Source of the DNA: Caecitellus pseudoparvulus
Lineage: Eukaryota > Bigyra: Bicosoecida
Assembly (NCBI GenBank): GCA_965644315.1
Contig: CBFFRQ010000200.1
Location: 30,429 to 94,428, forward strand
Reading direction: 5' to 3'
DNA: 64,000 nucleotides
Position numbers and translations under genes: made by a program. Shown piece after piece: positions 21,024 to 32,126 of this stretch (its first letter is position 1; every line of letters begins with the position of its first letter). Below the pieces are notes generated by a model. The model was not told the origin of the DNA, did no database searches, and saw only the letters and a list, made by a program, of their open reading frames with translations.

Positions 21024-23093
21024 TCACGGGGACAGGTGCGGCGCTGGCACAGGTGTGTAGGAGGGGGAGTGAGAGCGGCGAGCAGCCTGGCGCCGCCACA
21101 GCACCAGCAACACCAACAACCCCACCACCACCACTGCACTGGCGCCTATACCCACCGACACACCCTGCGTGTGCACAGACGCCGCCGCCTGCACTGCTCG
21201 GCGCAGCTCGGCAGCATCCGCCTCCCGAGCCACATGTGGCACAGGGGAGGGCGGCAGGGCCAGGGTGGGGTTGCCCGCCACCCGCTCAGCCGTGGCCACT
21301 GCTGCCTTCATGTACGAGTTCTCAGCAGCAGGGGGTGGCGTGGCCGTCACCGCCTCCCCCCGAGCCAGGGCCAGCAGCGCAGGCCCGTACACACTCTCCA
21401 CCTCCTGCATGGCAGCCGCCTCCTCCTCCGCATGCCAGTTCTGCGGCGTCTCCCACCACCGCTGGGGCTGCACGGCACTCTTCCAGTCCGGCGGCCGCTG
21501 GTCCTCTGGCGTCAGGCAGATGCCCAGGCTCTCCAGGTCCGCCAGCGCCGTGGGGCTGGTACCTGACCTGCAGTTGCACTGGTAGTTGTCTGTGAGGGAC
21601 ACGATCCAATGCACCCAGTAGGAAGGGATGTACAACACTTCGCCTTGCCGCAGCACCGTCTCCAGCCCTCGCCCTGCCGCATAGTCGGCACATGACTCCA
21701 GACCGGGCGTGTACAGTGTGCGCAGGTCCGACCCATCATACCCGACATGGCGGGCGGAGGGGCCGTCAGGCATGATGGCCAGGTGCTTGCACTCACTGGG
21801 GGGGGTCAGGATGTACCGCTTGGCCCCCCCCAGCATGGCCACGTAGTTCAGGTGGCCGTCCCAATGCGCCTCGGCAATGGTGCCTGCCGTGCCGAAGCGG
21901 CAGTGCAAGCCTCGGATGTCCCCTCGGTTGGACAAGAACAAGTCTGTGGCGGGGTTGTGTTCCTTGCTGCGGAACAGGTGGATGTCCTGTCCGGGGGGTT
22001 TCTGCCCGTCGTCGTGGTCGTCCCCGAACTCCAGGTAGGCACGGGGGTACCACTGGGCGGCGTTGACGTCGGTGGCGTTCAGGGGCCACCACCACCAGGG
22101 CCATTCCCCGCCACCCTTGCCATCCGCTGGCGCCGCGGCAGTCGTGCCTGTGGACCGGTGCAGGAGCGTCAGCGCAGCGCCGAAATACGGCCGCAGGGGG
22201 TGGTCAGGCAGCGCCGCCGCCGCCTCGGCAATGGTGCCCGGCACAGTGCCTGCGGGCGTCCGGGCACGGGAGATTTCGTTGGCAGCCCGCTCCACGCGCG
22301 ATCTCAACTCGACGTTGTTCTGCACCCACTGCCCGAAGGTCATGCTGGACTTGATGGGGGGTGGGTGCCGGTAGGTGTACCCCTTGGCACGGGCCTCCGC
22401 CTCACCCTTGGTGCGCGTAGCAGGGCGTTGGGCGGGCTGCAGATTGTCGTCTTCCTCGTGGCCCAGGTTCTGCACGGCGCCTCGCACGACGGCATTCCAC
22501 TCCTCCCGGTTTCGAATCTCGTCACGGCCCCGCCCCCGGTAGTACATGAGGTGGTTGGCGTGGGAAGAGGTGGCGCCGTATGCCGTGTCCCCGAAACGCC
22601 GCAGCAGGCTGTCGGTGTCTGCCCACTTGTCCACCACCTCCAGCATGTTGGGCGTGTTCACGACGACGAAGGGCAGCTCCAGCTGCCGCAGCTTCAGCGC
22701 CCGCGCGTACTGCTCAGGGTCCTGGAAGTCCAGGTGCTCCAGCGTGTCAAACATGCGCCCGCCGTCAGGAGGCAGGTCAGTCACGTCAGGGTTCCACCGA
22801 GTCAGCATGCGCTGTGGCAGGGGGCAGCCAAGTGGTCAGGGCGGCGTGCTTGCCTCGGCGCTTGCTGGCGTTTCGCACACATCAGTGAAACGTCGCCTCC
22901 TCGCACGCACCTTCAGAGGGAACATGCGGGGGTAATTTTCGCGCATCTCCTTCAGAGTTTCACCTTTGGCCTTGGGTGTCTGAGATGCGACCCGCTTGTA
23001 CGCTGGCAGCTCCTTCGGGTCCAAGGCTGCTCCGCCGTGCCTCGGCAGCGTGCACAGAAGCGCCGCCAGCGCCACCCCGGCACCGAGCCGCAT
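21024..23093 (-). CDS. JmjC-domain (cupin-8) oxygenase with signal peptide and C-terminal membrane anchor
   Basis: Exons 22911-23093 and 21024-22811 give 656 aa. The N-terminus has an Arg followed by a Leu/Ala hydrophobic core and small residues, a clear signal peptide (about 1-22). The JmjC core carries the iron ligands in AHWDGHLNYVAMLGGAKRY (His and Asp near residues 374-376) and a distal His in PSYWVHWIVSL near 460. The Lys after GGA and flanking residues fit 2-oxoglutarate binding. A single hydrophobic helix (about 618-640) followed by an Arg-rich tail makes it a type I membrane protein with the oxygenase domain in the ER/Golgi lumen or outside. The family hydroxylates or demethylates proteins; the substrate here is unknown. 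It is divergent from the RUS gene. Confidence 0.87.
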
Positions 23094-23358
23094 GGCGCAA
23101 AGGGGGTGAGCAGCGAAAACCTGACAACACCAGAACTGTAACCACCCAGCCTGAGCTTCCTGTATGTGTTGGGCTCGATCGTTGTGGCTGGAGGGCGGAT
23201 CTGCCTGGCCTGCCGCGCAGTGGAGTGCTCGCCCCACAATCCAGCCTCACGGACCCCAAACGAAGGCCGGCCACAGAGTGCCAGCAACTCCGACAGGACC
23301 ACCTCATCCCCCTTCTTACCTGCTGCATTCACTTCCCGGCTTCCTGCTTGCGCCAGGC

Positions 23359-24756
23359 ATGCTTCGCGGATTGCCAGCCAAGTGGGCTTTGCAGCGCAGC
23401 ATCCCCCCCCTGCTGCGTTTCACAGCGCCGCCTGCCCGGGCTTTGCACGCAGGGCGTTATGCCGTGGATAACACGGGTGCAGTCCGCCAACTGACCCGCT
23501 CTGGGGAGTGGTTTCCCAGCACATCCCAGCCAGAGCCTGCTCCAAGCGGTGTGGGGGGGTTGCCAGGGCGCCTGCTGAGACACGTCTTGCCACGAGGCTT
23601 CCCACACACCGTGGCGCCATGGTACGCGGAATTTGCAGGCTGGCACGCGCTGTCGGCAACGGCTTCTGCGGCAGGGGGCGTGCTGGCCATGCAGAGTCTG
23701 CTGTACGCCGTAGGGCTCGGTGCAGGTGCAGTGCCTGTGGCGGGTGCCGTGAACTGGGTGCTGAAGGATGGTGTAGGGCAGCTGGGCGGCATGCTGTTCG
23801 CCTCTGCGACAGCAACGCGCTTCGACAGTGACCCCAAGCGCTGGCGCGTCCTGGCTGGCGTGGCCCTGGACGCTGCCTGCCTGCTCGAGATCGCCACAGC
23901 AGCCGCTCCCGCCGCCTTTCTGCCCATCGCGGCGGTGGCGAACGTGGGCAAGAACATCTCCTGGATCTCTGCGTCTGCCACACGCGCGGCGGTGCACCAG
24001 GCTGCCTCCAAGACCGGCGCCCTGGCAGATGTCACTGCCAAGAGCGGGAGCCAGAGCATGGCTGCCAGCACGCTTGGCACAGGGCTTGGCGTGGCCCTGT
24101 CGCCGCTGGTGGGCAGTGACCCAGGCGTCATTGCGCCGGTGATCGTGGCGCTCTCTGCAGTGCACCTGCTGTGCCTCGTCAAGTCCATGTCTGCGGTGCA
24201 CCTGTCCAGTTTCAACGCGCGGCGGCTGGCTGCCGCAGTTTCACCTGCGTTTCGCGACCCCCTGTGGTGGCAGGCGCCGCCTGCGCCAGGCAAGCTAGGC
24301 CTGGCCGTGTCCACGCCCGAGGAAGTGTCTGAAGCACTTGGACTGGACCTGCTGCCGTCTCCATGCCCGCTCAGCTCCTGCCTCTCTGTGGGGGGCTCGT
24401 TGGAGGACATGCCTGCCGGCGTCGCGCAAGCACTTCGCTGCGCGGTGGCTTCGCCTGGCGCCTCGCAGCTCCACGACAGCGGCGTGTTCACACACTGCCA
24501 CAGTGGCGGCATGTACACTCTGGCCGTCGCTGCGGAGGGTTCTGGCCGACAGAGGGCGCACTTGCTGCTGTCTGAGGCGGCTGGGGATGGGGACGTCGTG
24601 TGTGGTGCGCTGCACGCCCTGGCGCTGAGTCAACTGCCACCGGCACAGCACGCCCCCGCCAGCGCTGCCCTGGACTCAGGAGGTGCGGCGGCTCACCTGC
24701 TGGGGGCTCTGCAAGCCGCTGGGTGGAGCGCTGCTCACCACAAGTTGGAGGGGTGA
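23359..24756 (+). CDS. RUS family (DUF647, root UVB sensitive) protein
   Basis: Intronless, 465 aa. The start at 23359 gives an Arg/Leu-rich, acid-free N-terminus (organelle presequence-like). The DUF647 core (about residues 90-300) shows the family pattern: LPRGFPHTVAPWYAEF, NWVLKDGVGQLGGMLFA, FDSDPKRWRVLAG, AAVANVGKNISWISASATRA and TLGTGLGVALSPLVGSDP. Several Gly/Ala-rich hydrophobic segments suggest membrane association. Plant RUS1/RUS2 act in UV-B sensing and vitamin B6-related root development, and an animal homologue exists (RUSF1), but the molecular activity is unknown. The C-terminal 150 residues resemble the less conserved RUS tail. It converges on cytochrome c1 with 68 bp between the stops. 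Confidence 0.9.
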   Translation: MLRGLPAKWALQRSIPPLLRFTAPPARALHAGRYAVDNTGAVRQLTRSGEWFPSTSQPEPAPSGVGGLPGRLLRHVLPRGFPHTVAPWYAEFAGWHALSATASAAGGVLAMQSLLYAVGLGAGAVPVAGAVNWVLKDGVGQLGGMLFASATATRFDSDPKRWRVLAGVALDAACLLEIATAAAPAAFLPIAAVANVGKNISWISASATRAAVHQAASKTGALADVTAKSGSQSMAASTLGTGLGVALSPLVGSDPGVIAPVIVALSAVHLLCLVKSMSAVHLSSFNARRLAAAVSPAFRDPLWWQAPPAPGKLGLAVSTPEEVSEALGLDLLPSPCPLSSCLSVGGSLEDMPAGVAQALRCAVASPGASQLHDSGVFTHCHSGGMYTLAVAAEGSGRQRAHLLLSEAAGDGDVVCGALHALALSQLPPAQHAPASAALDSGGAAAHLLGALQAAGWSAAHHKLEG

Positions 24757-24824
24757 GGTGGGCCCAGGGAGTGGGTTGGCGTCCCTGCAGAGGTGTGCAT
24801 TGTGTGAGAGGGGGGGCTGCGCGA

Positions 24825-26167
24825 CTACACTCGGTAGGAGATCTTGCGGTTCTTGAGGGGCGCCCAGCGCATGCGCTTGTACCAGCCCGTCACGCCGGCA
24901 GCGACGAGAACGAAGAGGATGAACTTGTTGCCGGCGCGCTTGCGCTCGTCCTGGTGGGGCTCCGCCGCCCAGGACAGGAAGGTCGTGACGTCCTTGGCCA
25001 TCTGGGAGATGGTGGAGGGCGTCCCGTCACCGTACTCCACAGCGCCGTCCACCAGCTGCTTGGGCATGCCGATCTTGCCACCGGGGAAGTACGGGTTGTA
25101 GTACTGCCCAGCCTCCTCGTTCACCACCACGCCAGCGGGTGCCTCCTTGTACCCCGTCAGCAGGGCGAAGAGGTAGTTGTCGCCGTCGTGGCGAGCCTTG
25201 GTGATGAGGGAGAGGTCAGGCGGCAGGGCGCCGTTGTTGATGCTGCGTGCCTGCTCCTCGTTGGCGTAGGGGGCGGGGAAAGCGTCGTTCAGCTTGCCAG
25301 GGCGCTCGAACATCTCGCCTGTGTCGGGGAGCGTGTGCGTGCCAGTGCGTGGGTGAGGTGGCGGGAGGGGAGGGGGCGCTGAACCAGTGCGGATTTTGGC
25401 AGGCGGAAAAAGCAGGCACAGGCACAGCCACCGCACAGCATGGCACGGGGCGTGCACAGGGTGCGGAGGACGGGCGCAGCAGTTCCACATTGCACACACT
25501 GGCTGCCCACGCACCATCGTCGTCGGGGCCGTCCTCCACCTCGATCTCAGAGGCCAGCACCTTGGCCTCGTCCTCGGTGTAGCACACACCCACAAGGTTG
25601 CGGTAATGCATGAACTTCATGCTGTGCAGGGGCGCGTGGAAAGGGCGTGGGCAGTGACAGTGTGCCTGGCACCGGGCAACGTGCATCATTCTCCCCACGG
25701 CACGTGCAGGGCCAGGGCAGACATGCCTGATGTGCGCCTCTACTTCCGCCGGTGCCCGTCACTTCAGGGCGGCGTGGCACACTTCGCCGGGGTGCAGGCA
25801 GCGCCACGACGCACCTGTGGCAGCTGGAGCACACCTCCTTGTACACCTGATGTCCACGGCGGATGCTGAGGGCGGGGAAAGGGTGTGCCAGGGCAAGTGC
25901 AGGAGTTGGGGGCAGTGATACGCAGGCAGTGCCGCACTCACCTCGCGACGTCGTAGCTGCTGAAGATGCCGTTGTGAGACCAGGGGTACTGGGCAGGGTG
26001 CAGCACATCGCCGTCTGCAGCAGCAGAAGGCACAGCCAAGGCAGCTGCGCCAGCGGCGGCGGGCAGCAGAACCTTGGCTGCGGTGGCGGCCTGCGGAAAT
26101 AGCGCACGTCGGTGTCTGGCCGCTGCGAGCAGTTGCAGGGCGCAGGGGGGCTCACCTTGGCGAACAT
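24825..26167 (-). CDS. CYC1: Cytochrome c1, respiratory complex III
   Basis: Five exons (26156-26167, 25942-26090, 25865-25815 read leftward, 25515-25621, 24825-25318) encode 270 aa. All junctions keep phase and conserved sequence. Heme is attached at CSSCH near residue 66. The family blocks [53 protein letters not shown] and [17 protein letters not shown] follow, the last with the axial Met near 190. [14 protein letters not shown] precedes the C-terminal membrane anchor and the KNRKISYR end. The protein transfers electrons from the Rieske centre to cytochrome c in the inner mitochondrial membrane. The first exon is only 12 coding bases (M-F-A-K) by this model; a further upstream exon is possible. 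The short Ala-rich N-terminus serves as bipartite presequence. Confidence 0.95.
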
Positions 26168-26313
26168 GGCAGGCAGAGAGGGATGCAGCACAACCTGAAG
26201 GCACTCCTCGCAGGAGTCTCGGTGCGAAACGGTGGCAAGGGCAGGGTTGGCGGGCAGCCTGCATTGCTTGCACTGGCCCACAGCTGAAGATTATCGACAG
26301 GGGGGGGGGTGCC

Positions 26314-27640
26314 TCACGCCCCGAAGCCGGCTGCCTGGGACAGGACGCCGATGAGGCCGCCAAACACTGCACCCCACACCACCAGCCATCCCAAGTGCTC
26401 CCGGATGACCTGCTCCAGCAGCTGCGCAGGGCACGGAGAGGGAGCGTGCATGTGGCGTGAGCGCTGCGTTGCGCGGCGAAACGCACGGCTTTGATGTGGT
26501 GCGGCATGAGCAGCTTCAGCTTGGTGTTCATGAGCTCATCCAACTCGCTCCGCAGTGCATGCACATCCAGCATGGTGCCCACATCCACCTGTGTCGCCAG
26601 GGCCTCCAGAGCTTGGCTGCCCAGGCCAGCGAGCAGCGGCTTCATGTGTGGCACCAGCGCGGCGGCGCCAGGGGGCTGCGTCGGGGCCAGCGTCATGCTC
26701 GCCATCATCAGCATACTGCTGAGGGAGCCACCCTGTGCGATGATGTCGCTCAGGCCCTTCTCAATGGCCCCGTCCATGCCGCCGCCTTCCACGGCTTCGC
26801 TGAGCTTGGCCTGCAACGCTGGCAGCGTCGATGCGATGAGCTTGTTGGCCCTGCTGCCGACGTAGCTGGCCAAGTACTCCTCGTCAAAGAAAGTGCCCAT
26901 GATGGTGTTCTTGATGGAGGCGCGGATCTCCTTGAAGCGGCCGGGAATGACGCCGCTGCCGTACTGCGCCAGAGCAAGGGGGCAGGTTCGCTTGGGTGAC
27001 CGCGGGTCGGCCGAGTCACTAGCCACTCACGATGCCTGGAACCTTCTCAAACAGCATGTGCACTGCGAGCCAGTTCGTCACTGCACCTGCCCAGCCGAAG
27101 AGCCCGAGGCTCAGCACATACCGTGCAGCAAAGTCTGCAAGCAGTGGGGCATGTGTGCGGATTTTGCCCGCCTTCCAAGGGAAGACAGGGCACTCACGGT
27201 CAGCCAGGAGAACCCAGATGATGCCGATAACCATGATGACAAACGTCACTCCATTTGCAATGTTCCCTTTGTTGCACCACAACCTGGGGGCGAACGTGTG
27301 TGGCATAGGCGCTGCAGTTTCGCGCAAACCATGCTCGCTTTCACACTCACTGGTACGTCGTGGCGGGCGGCGGCGCGTCCATGAGGCTCGTGGGGGTCTG
27401 GCTGCCCTGCGCATGGCACCATGAGGGAGTACGCTGCACGCCACCAGCGCCACTCTCCGCCCCCGCTCTGCGCCTCACATGTGCCAGCTCCTCTTGCTCG
27501 CCCTCCCCAGCTCGCCGGCCTGCCACAGGCTGCAGCGCTGCATCGGAGGCTTGCCCCGCAGCCACAGGCGCTGCCGCACCTTCACCGAGTTCTACATCTC
27601 CTGCTTCCGCGGGGGCTGTCGTGGACGGCGCTTCTGCCAT
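26314..27640 (-). CDS. DUF445 family membrane protein
   Basis: Six exons (27479-27640, 27351-27406, 27198-27283, 27031-27134, 26487-26963, 26314-26421) give 330 aa in phase. The DUF445 hallmarks are clear: a TM helix followed by GWAGAVTNWLAVHMLFEKVP, then GSGVIPGRFKEIRASI, a long helical middle section, and a final TM helix after LLEQVIREHLGW (GAVFGGLIGVLSQ). The family is widespread in bacteria and scattered in eukaryotes and has no assigned activity. The hydrophilic N-terminus (about 70 aa, Ala/Glu-rich) is not conserved. Two proposed introns are uncertain: the first is a multiple of three long, and the third could also be read through, because both keep the frame open. The stop lies 147 bp from the cytochrome c1 start on the same strand. 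Confidence 0.83.
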
Positions 27641-28810
27641 GCTGGTTCCTGCACAGGGTGTCTGCACTTGCGTCACCTCGGTCTGGGCTGAAACCAAGCA
27701 CCAGTGGCCAGACAAGACTCAGGCTCACGGATAAGACGCGACTGTGAGAGTATTACGTGGAAGTTGTGAAATGTCCAGGCAGTGCCGGCGCCGAGCGACG
27801 CTGGGGCGCCTGTGCTTGGATGGGGGGGGTGCCGCCACGCCAGCGGCAGTATGCGGCTGACACGGATGGCCGCACAGTCACCGCCCCACCCCAAACTCCC
27901 CACCGCCCGACTCAGCTCTGCTGCGCCACGCCCGCAGCTTCAACCTTGTAAGTGCAAGTTGTCCCCCCTCCTCGCTATGTCGCAGCCGGGCCCTGTGTCT
28001 GCCTTGCGCTGCTTCGCGTGTCCGGTGTGGTTGCCGCGTGTGGGTCGCGCTGCGACCTGCGCGCCCGCCACGTTCAGGCCTGCTCTGTGTCCTGTCCTGG
28101 CGTCCAGGGCGCCCCCACCATGCTGCTGACTATGCTCAACTTGTTCGAGTAGTGCTGATCTCCCTGAATCGCGGAAGTTCGCGGGCGTTGCTTGGCAGTT
28201 GCCTGTTCACGATGCACGGTTGCTGCAGTGCAGCAGCGCTTGTAGCTGGCTGTGGAGACAACGACGTGAGCCCAGGTGGTCCTGCCTTGCCCTGAGTGGT
28301 TGCAGATTGCTTTTGTCAACTTTGTCGCCCATGCTATCGGCGGTGTCTTCTCCTGTGCGGGTTCCCTTCGTGTGCCTGTGAACTTGCGATGGCCGCTTTT
28401 GGCTGCCAACCGCAACGATGGCGTCCCGTGCACTCCCATGCGCACGTCTGGATAGCTGCACTCGCATGCGGGGTGGCATGCAGCTGTCTCAGGTCTGAGC
28501 AATGTGCTAGATTTGCGGTAGACAGCTTTGCGTTCTGCTGCGGGCTGCTGCGTGTCGAGGGGCTGCTGGTCAAGTGCAGTGCACTTTTGGACAACCGCCG
28601 ATACTTGCGCCTGTGCCGGGCACTGCGTGTGGTTGCAAGGCGCACATGTTCCCTGTTCATCTCCCCAGTACATCATCGCACCTGCATCGCCCCTGCTCCC
28701 CTTCACAGCCTGCTCCGCTTTCCCGTTTCTGAGCCCGAGCTGCGGTTACACGCTTCGCGTGAGAGAGAAACTCCTCCCTCTCTCCACCCACGCGCCGCAC
28801 ACTCTGCGCC
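27641..28810. other. Largest gene-free gap (about 1.17 kb)
   Basis: This divergent gap separates the DUF445 and CD36-family starts. Short ORFs occur in several frames, but none shows a recognisable family, coherent splice sites or targeting signal. The part around 28100-28650 is less GC-rich than surrounding coding sequence. It probably holds two promoters and untranslated regions; no RNA gene or repeat was found. Confidence 0.45.
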
Positions 28811-31800
28811 ATGTCTGGCAAGCAAGCGCCCGCTGGCCAGCAGTCATGCGCCCAGAAGACATGCAGCCCAGTGCACAAGTGCATGCCTAAGTGGCTGACG
28901 TGGGGCCTTGGCGGCTTCTGCGCCGTTGCAGGCATCGTCGCCATCGTCCTCGGCGTCGTGCTGGTGGGCAGCATTGACGCCGCAGTGGAGAACAACGTGC
29001 GCGAGGCGGCTGTCGTCTCCAGCTCCAGCGATGAATCGTACACCAACTTCGCCACGACGGACCGCGGGCTCAGCTACGGCGGCACGGCATCTGACGCTGA
29101 CGACGAGGGGACGGCGTCTCGCCGGTACGTTGTGAACATCACCAACCCCATGGAGGTGCTGCTGCAGGGCGCCACGCCCAACATCGCCGACGTTGGGTAT
29201 GACGTCCGCTCCTACAGCGTCAAGCACGGCGTGGAGTTGGAGGGCTCCCGCCTCTCCTTCCACTCCCAAACCATCGACATCCCCGAGAACGCAGCTGAGG
29301 CGGCGCGCATGGACAGCGACGTCGTGTACGTGCCCAACCTGGCGTACTTCGGCGTGCTGGGCCTGCTGGACGGCGTCAACTTCGCAGCACGCCAGGACCC
29401 CGTCATCGCTGAGAACCCCCTGACATCCTTCGAGGACCTCGCCGTGGGCCCCATGGCAGCCCAGGCCCTGACCCTGGCCAAGGGCCAGGTTGAGTCCTTT
29501 GTCCGCATCTCCACCTTCTCCTTGTGGTGGGGCATCATGTACCAGGCCTATGTCGGCCTCAGCGCCGGGAGCACTGCAACTGAAGCCATGGCCGGGCCAG
29601 CTGGCGGCGGTGCGCCGGCCAACCTCGCCTTTGCCGCGTCCAACGACACTGTCATGATCGCCAGCATCGCGTCCGTGACGGCGGCAAACATCAGCGCCCA
29701 GCGCCCAACGCCCTCTGAGGCAGATATCCTCTTCCCACTCTTCGCCGATGGCACGGCTGGTCCTCTGTTTGCGAGCCTCATCCCCAGCTCCCCAGCGGAG
29801 GCCACTGAGGGACACATCCGCAACAACACCCGATGGACTCTGGCTGTCAACACGCTCACTGCTACCTACGCAGGTGCGAGTCTGACGCCCCCTGCAGAGC
29901 GCATTCAGATGCACGTCCTGTGGCTGACGTTCTGGGCATACCAGACGGTTGGCCACCTCGTCACCCCAGCCAACAAGGCCGCCTTCGAGGCAGCCTACAT
30001 TGGCATCCTGAATGACTTTGTCACGTACACGCCCAGCGGCGGCTCGCCCTGCGCTGGCTGCTGCGCGGACCTGGGCGGCAGCGGTGTCAACGGCACCATC
30101 GCCAACTATGACGAGGTGGTGGCGCAACAGTGGGGCACTGCCGCCGTGAACTCTGTCCCCCTCACTCTCATCGCGCTGGCCAGCAACCCCTGCTCGGAAG
30201 CCATGGCACCCACGTACAAGGCTGTCATTGAGCCGCTCACCCTTGGCAAGGATGTTCCACGGTGCAGCGCTGGTCTGTCTCTCTTCGACATCATTGGGGA
30301 CCCGTCCGTCCTGCCGTCGCCGCCTGAGGTGAACTGCTTCTCCAGCCGCAGCCTGAACCCGCTGGATGCCGCCCTGGGCAAGACGTACGCAGCCTCCGCT
30401 CTCAAGCCCGCCCTCATGGCCCAGCTGCTGACCAACGTAACAAGCGGAGGCGGCCTCCTGGGCGCAGTGGCGGCAGGGGTGCTGGGCGCCGAACTACCCG
30501 CTGGCTCAAACAACGTCAGGCAGATCCACAACGTGGCCAAGGCCATGATGGCGCAGTACCCCACCTTGGCTGGCAACATCACTGCCATCCACACCGCCAC
30601 ACAGGCACTGGCAGCCCTGGCTGCGCCCACGGGCAGCTCGACCCAGGCGTACATCTGGCAGTACGGCAACGCCACTGTGGCTGCCAGCACCGCCATTGCA
30701 TCTGCCGAGGCCGCCACGGCGCCCATGCACGCCCAGTGCAAGGCTGCACTGTCAAGCCGCAACCTGCCGCCTCTTGACTGCTTCCAGCTCATGGACGTGA
30801 ACAACTGGTTGGACCACATTGCTCGTGTGTGGGTGTGGTACCCGCAGATGGTGTGGAACTACCCCTTGCCAGGGCACCCTGGCAACAGCCAGGGCATCTC
30901 CACCTCCAACCTGGCCGCTGGGCCCATCATCCGCACAACTGCGCGGGAGTTCCTGCTCAATGGCACCTTTGACAGCTACCTGTTCTTCCTGAGCAACGGC
31001 AACCCCGCCGCCAGCAAGGGCCCCCCCACTGGCGTGCCTGAGGTGTCTGCGGAGGCCTTCCTGTCCGGGAAGACGGACGACGAGAAGAACGTCATCAACA
31101 CGGGCAAGGACGACATCTCGAAGATCTTCAACACGGAGAAGCACCGTGGCCTGGCCCGCGTGCCGTACTTCGAGGCCAGCGTGGCCGCCCCCACCGCCAC
31201 GTCAGAAGTGCAGGGCAGCTGGGACTCGTCCCGCTGGGAGCCCACGTTCAACGTGGACGCCAAGATTGCAGATGCGCCAGCCCTGCGCCAGGCATACACC
31301 ACCACCATCTACCGCTTCATCAACGTCGCGCTGCAGGGGGAGGTGAAGGGGCCCAACGGCAAGCTGGACCTGTGGCGGTACCGCCTGCTAAACCGTGACC
31401 AGCTCCTGGCCGCTGGCATCCCCACTGCCGACGCCTACGTCGTGCAGCCCACGGCAGTGGATCAGGCGTACGGCCAGCCCGACTGCCTCGTGGCCAACAA
31501 GCCCCTGCTGCCCTCTACCGATGGCTCCGGCCCGCCGTCCGTTGACATCTTCCTGTCTGCACCCCACTTCGCCTTGTGCAACACCAGCGACTACAGGGGG
31601 CCCACAGGCGTCTCCACTCTGCCTTACGAGGGCAACTTTGACACGTTCTTGGACATCGACCCCGTGTCTGGCTTCACCCTCAACGCTCGTCGGCGGCTGG
31701 GCGCTTACGTCCAGATGCGCAGCTCACCCTGGTACCCTGGCCTGCCCACCACCCAGGCGGGTGTGCACTACTACCAGCCGCTGTTCTGGACAGACGAGGG

Positions 31801-32038
31801 CGCATCAGCGGACCAGGACCAGGAGTCTGCGCTGGCGAATGGGTACCAGGCTGCTCGGGAGGCCAGGCAGGGTCTGCCCCCCTCGCTCTTTGGCGGAGGT
31901 GCGGTGCTGCTGCTCATCGGCCTGCTGGTCCTGTTCGCTGCGGCGACGTACCCCAAGAAGAGCGCTGTGGCTGGCGGCTCCGGCTCCGGCAAGGACATGG
32001 TGGACGACTCGAACCCCCTGGCCACGAGCGACCCTTGA
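28811..32038 (+). CDS. CD36/LIMP-2 scavenger receptor family protein, double-length
   Basis: Intronless, 1075 aa. The topology is that of CD36/LIMP-2: a short cytosolic N-terminus (about 28 aa, Cys/Lys-rich), TM helix near residues 29-53, a large lumenal/extracellular domain, TM helix near 1028-1050 and a short tail. Family segments are YVVNITNPMEVLLQGATPNI near 113-130, FLSAPHFALCN near 915 and TFLDIDPVSGFTLNARRRL near 945-963, the last being the highly conserved end of the ectodomain. Many N-X-S/T sites fit a glycosylated exterior domain. Animal members are about 470-530 aa and bind lipids and lipoproteins or deliver lysosomal enzymes; the extra 500 residues lie in the middle of the ectodomain. 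In a phagotroph a role in prey or lipid uptake is plausible but inferred. Confidence 0.88.
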   Translation: MSGKQAPAGQQSCAQKTCSPVHKCMPKWLTWGLGGFCAVAGIVAIVLGVVLVGSIDAAVENNVREAAVVSSSSDESYTNFATTDRGLSYGGTASDADDEGTASRRYVVNITNPMEVLLQGATPNIADVGYDVRSYSVKHGVELEGSRLSFHSQTIDIPENAAEAARMDSDVVYVPNLAYFGVLGLLDGVNFAARQDPVIAENPLTSFEDLAVGPMAAQALTLAKGQVESFVRISTFSLWWGIMYQAYVGLSAGSTATEAMAGPAGGGAPANLAFAASNDTVMIASIASVTAANISAQRPTPSEADILFPLFADGTAGPLFASLIPSSPAEATEGHIRNNTRWTLAVNTLTATYAGASLTPPAERIQMHVLWLTFWAYQTVGHLVTPANKAAFEAAYIGILNDFVTYTPSGGSPCAGCCADLGGSGVNGTIANYDEVVAQQWGTAAVNSVPLTLIALASNPCSEAMAPTYKAVIEPLTLGKDVPRCSAGLSLFDIIGDPSVLPSPPEVNCFSSRSLNPLDAALGKTYAASALKPALMAQLLTNVTSGGGLLGAVAAGVLGAELPAGSNNVRQIHNVAKAMMAQYPTLAGNITAIHTATQALAALAAPTGSSTQAYIWQYGNATVAASTAIASAEAATAPMHAQCKAALSSRNLPPLDCFQLMDVNNWLDHIARVWVWYPQMVWNYPLPGHPGNSQGISTSNLAAGPIIRTTAREFLLNGTFDSYLFFLSNGNPAASKGPPTGVPEVSAEAFLSGKTDDEKNVINTGKDDISKIFNTEKHRGLARVPYFEASVAAPTATSEVQGSWDSSRWEPTFNVDAKIADAPALRQAYTTTIYRFINVALQGEVKGPNGKLDLWRYRLLNRDQLLAAGIPTADAYVVQPTAVDQAYGQPDCLVANKPLLPSTDGSGPPSVDIFLSAPHFALCNTSDYRGPTGVSTLPYEGNFDTFLDIDPVSGFTLNARRRLGAYVQMRSSPWYPGLPTTQAGVHYYQPLFWTDEGASADQDQESALANGYQAAREARQGLPPSLFGGGAVLLLIGLLVLFAAATYPKKSAVAGGSGSGKDMVDDSNPLATSDP

Positions 32039-32126
32039 GTTGCTGCGCAAGGGCCAGCGCGGTGACTGCTGCGTCCGGCGTGCTGGTGCGGTCAGGCCCC
32101 TCCTGGCCCTGCCCAGCACAGCCCAC

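Noticed and set aside
22495-22530. B-box-like GGTTTCGAATC
   Set aside because: It lies inside the JmjC coding exon and has no A-box or cloverleaf partner.
28296-28898. A 200-codon open frame in the large intergenic gap
   Set aside because: Cys/Leu/Arg-rich random-looking composition, overlaps the CD36-family start in another frame and has no family resemblance.
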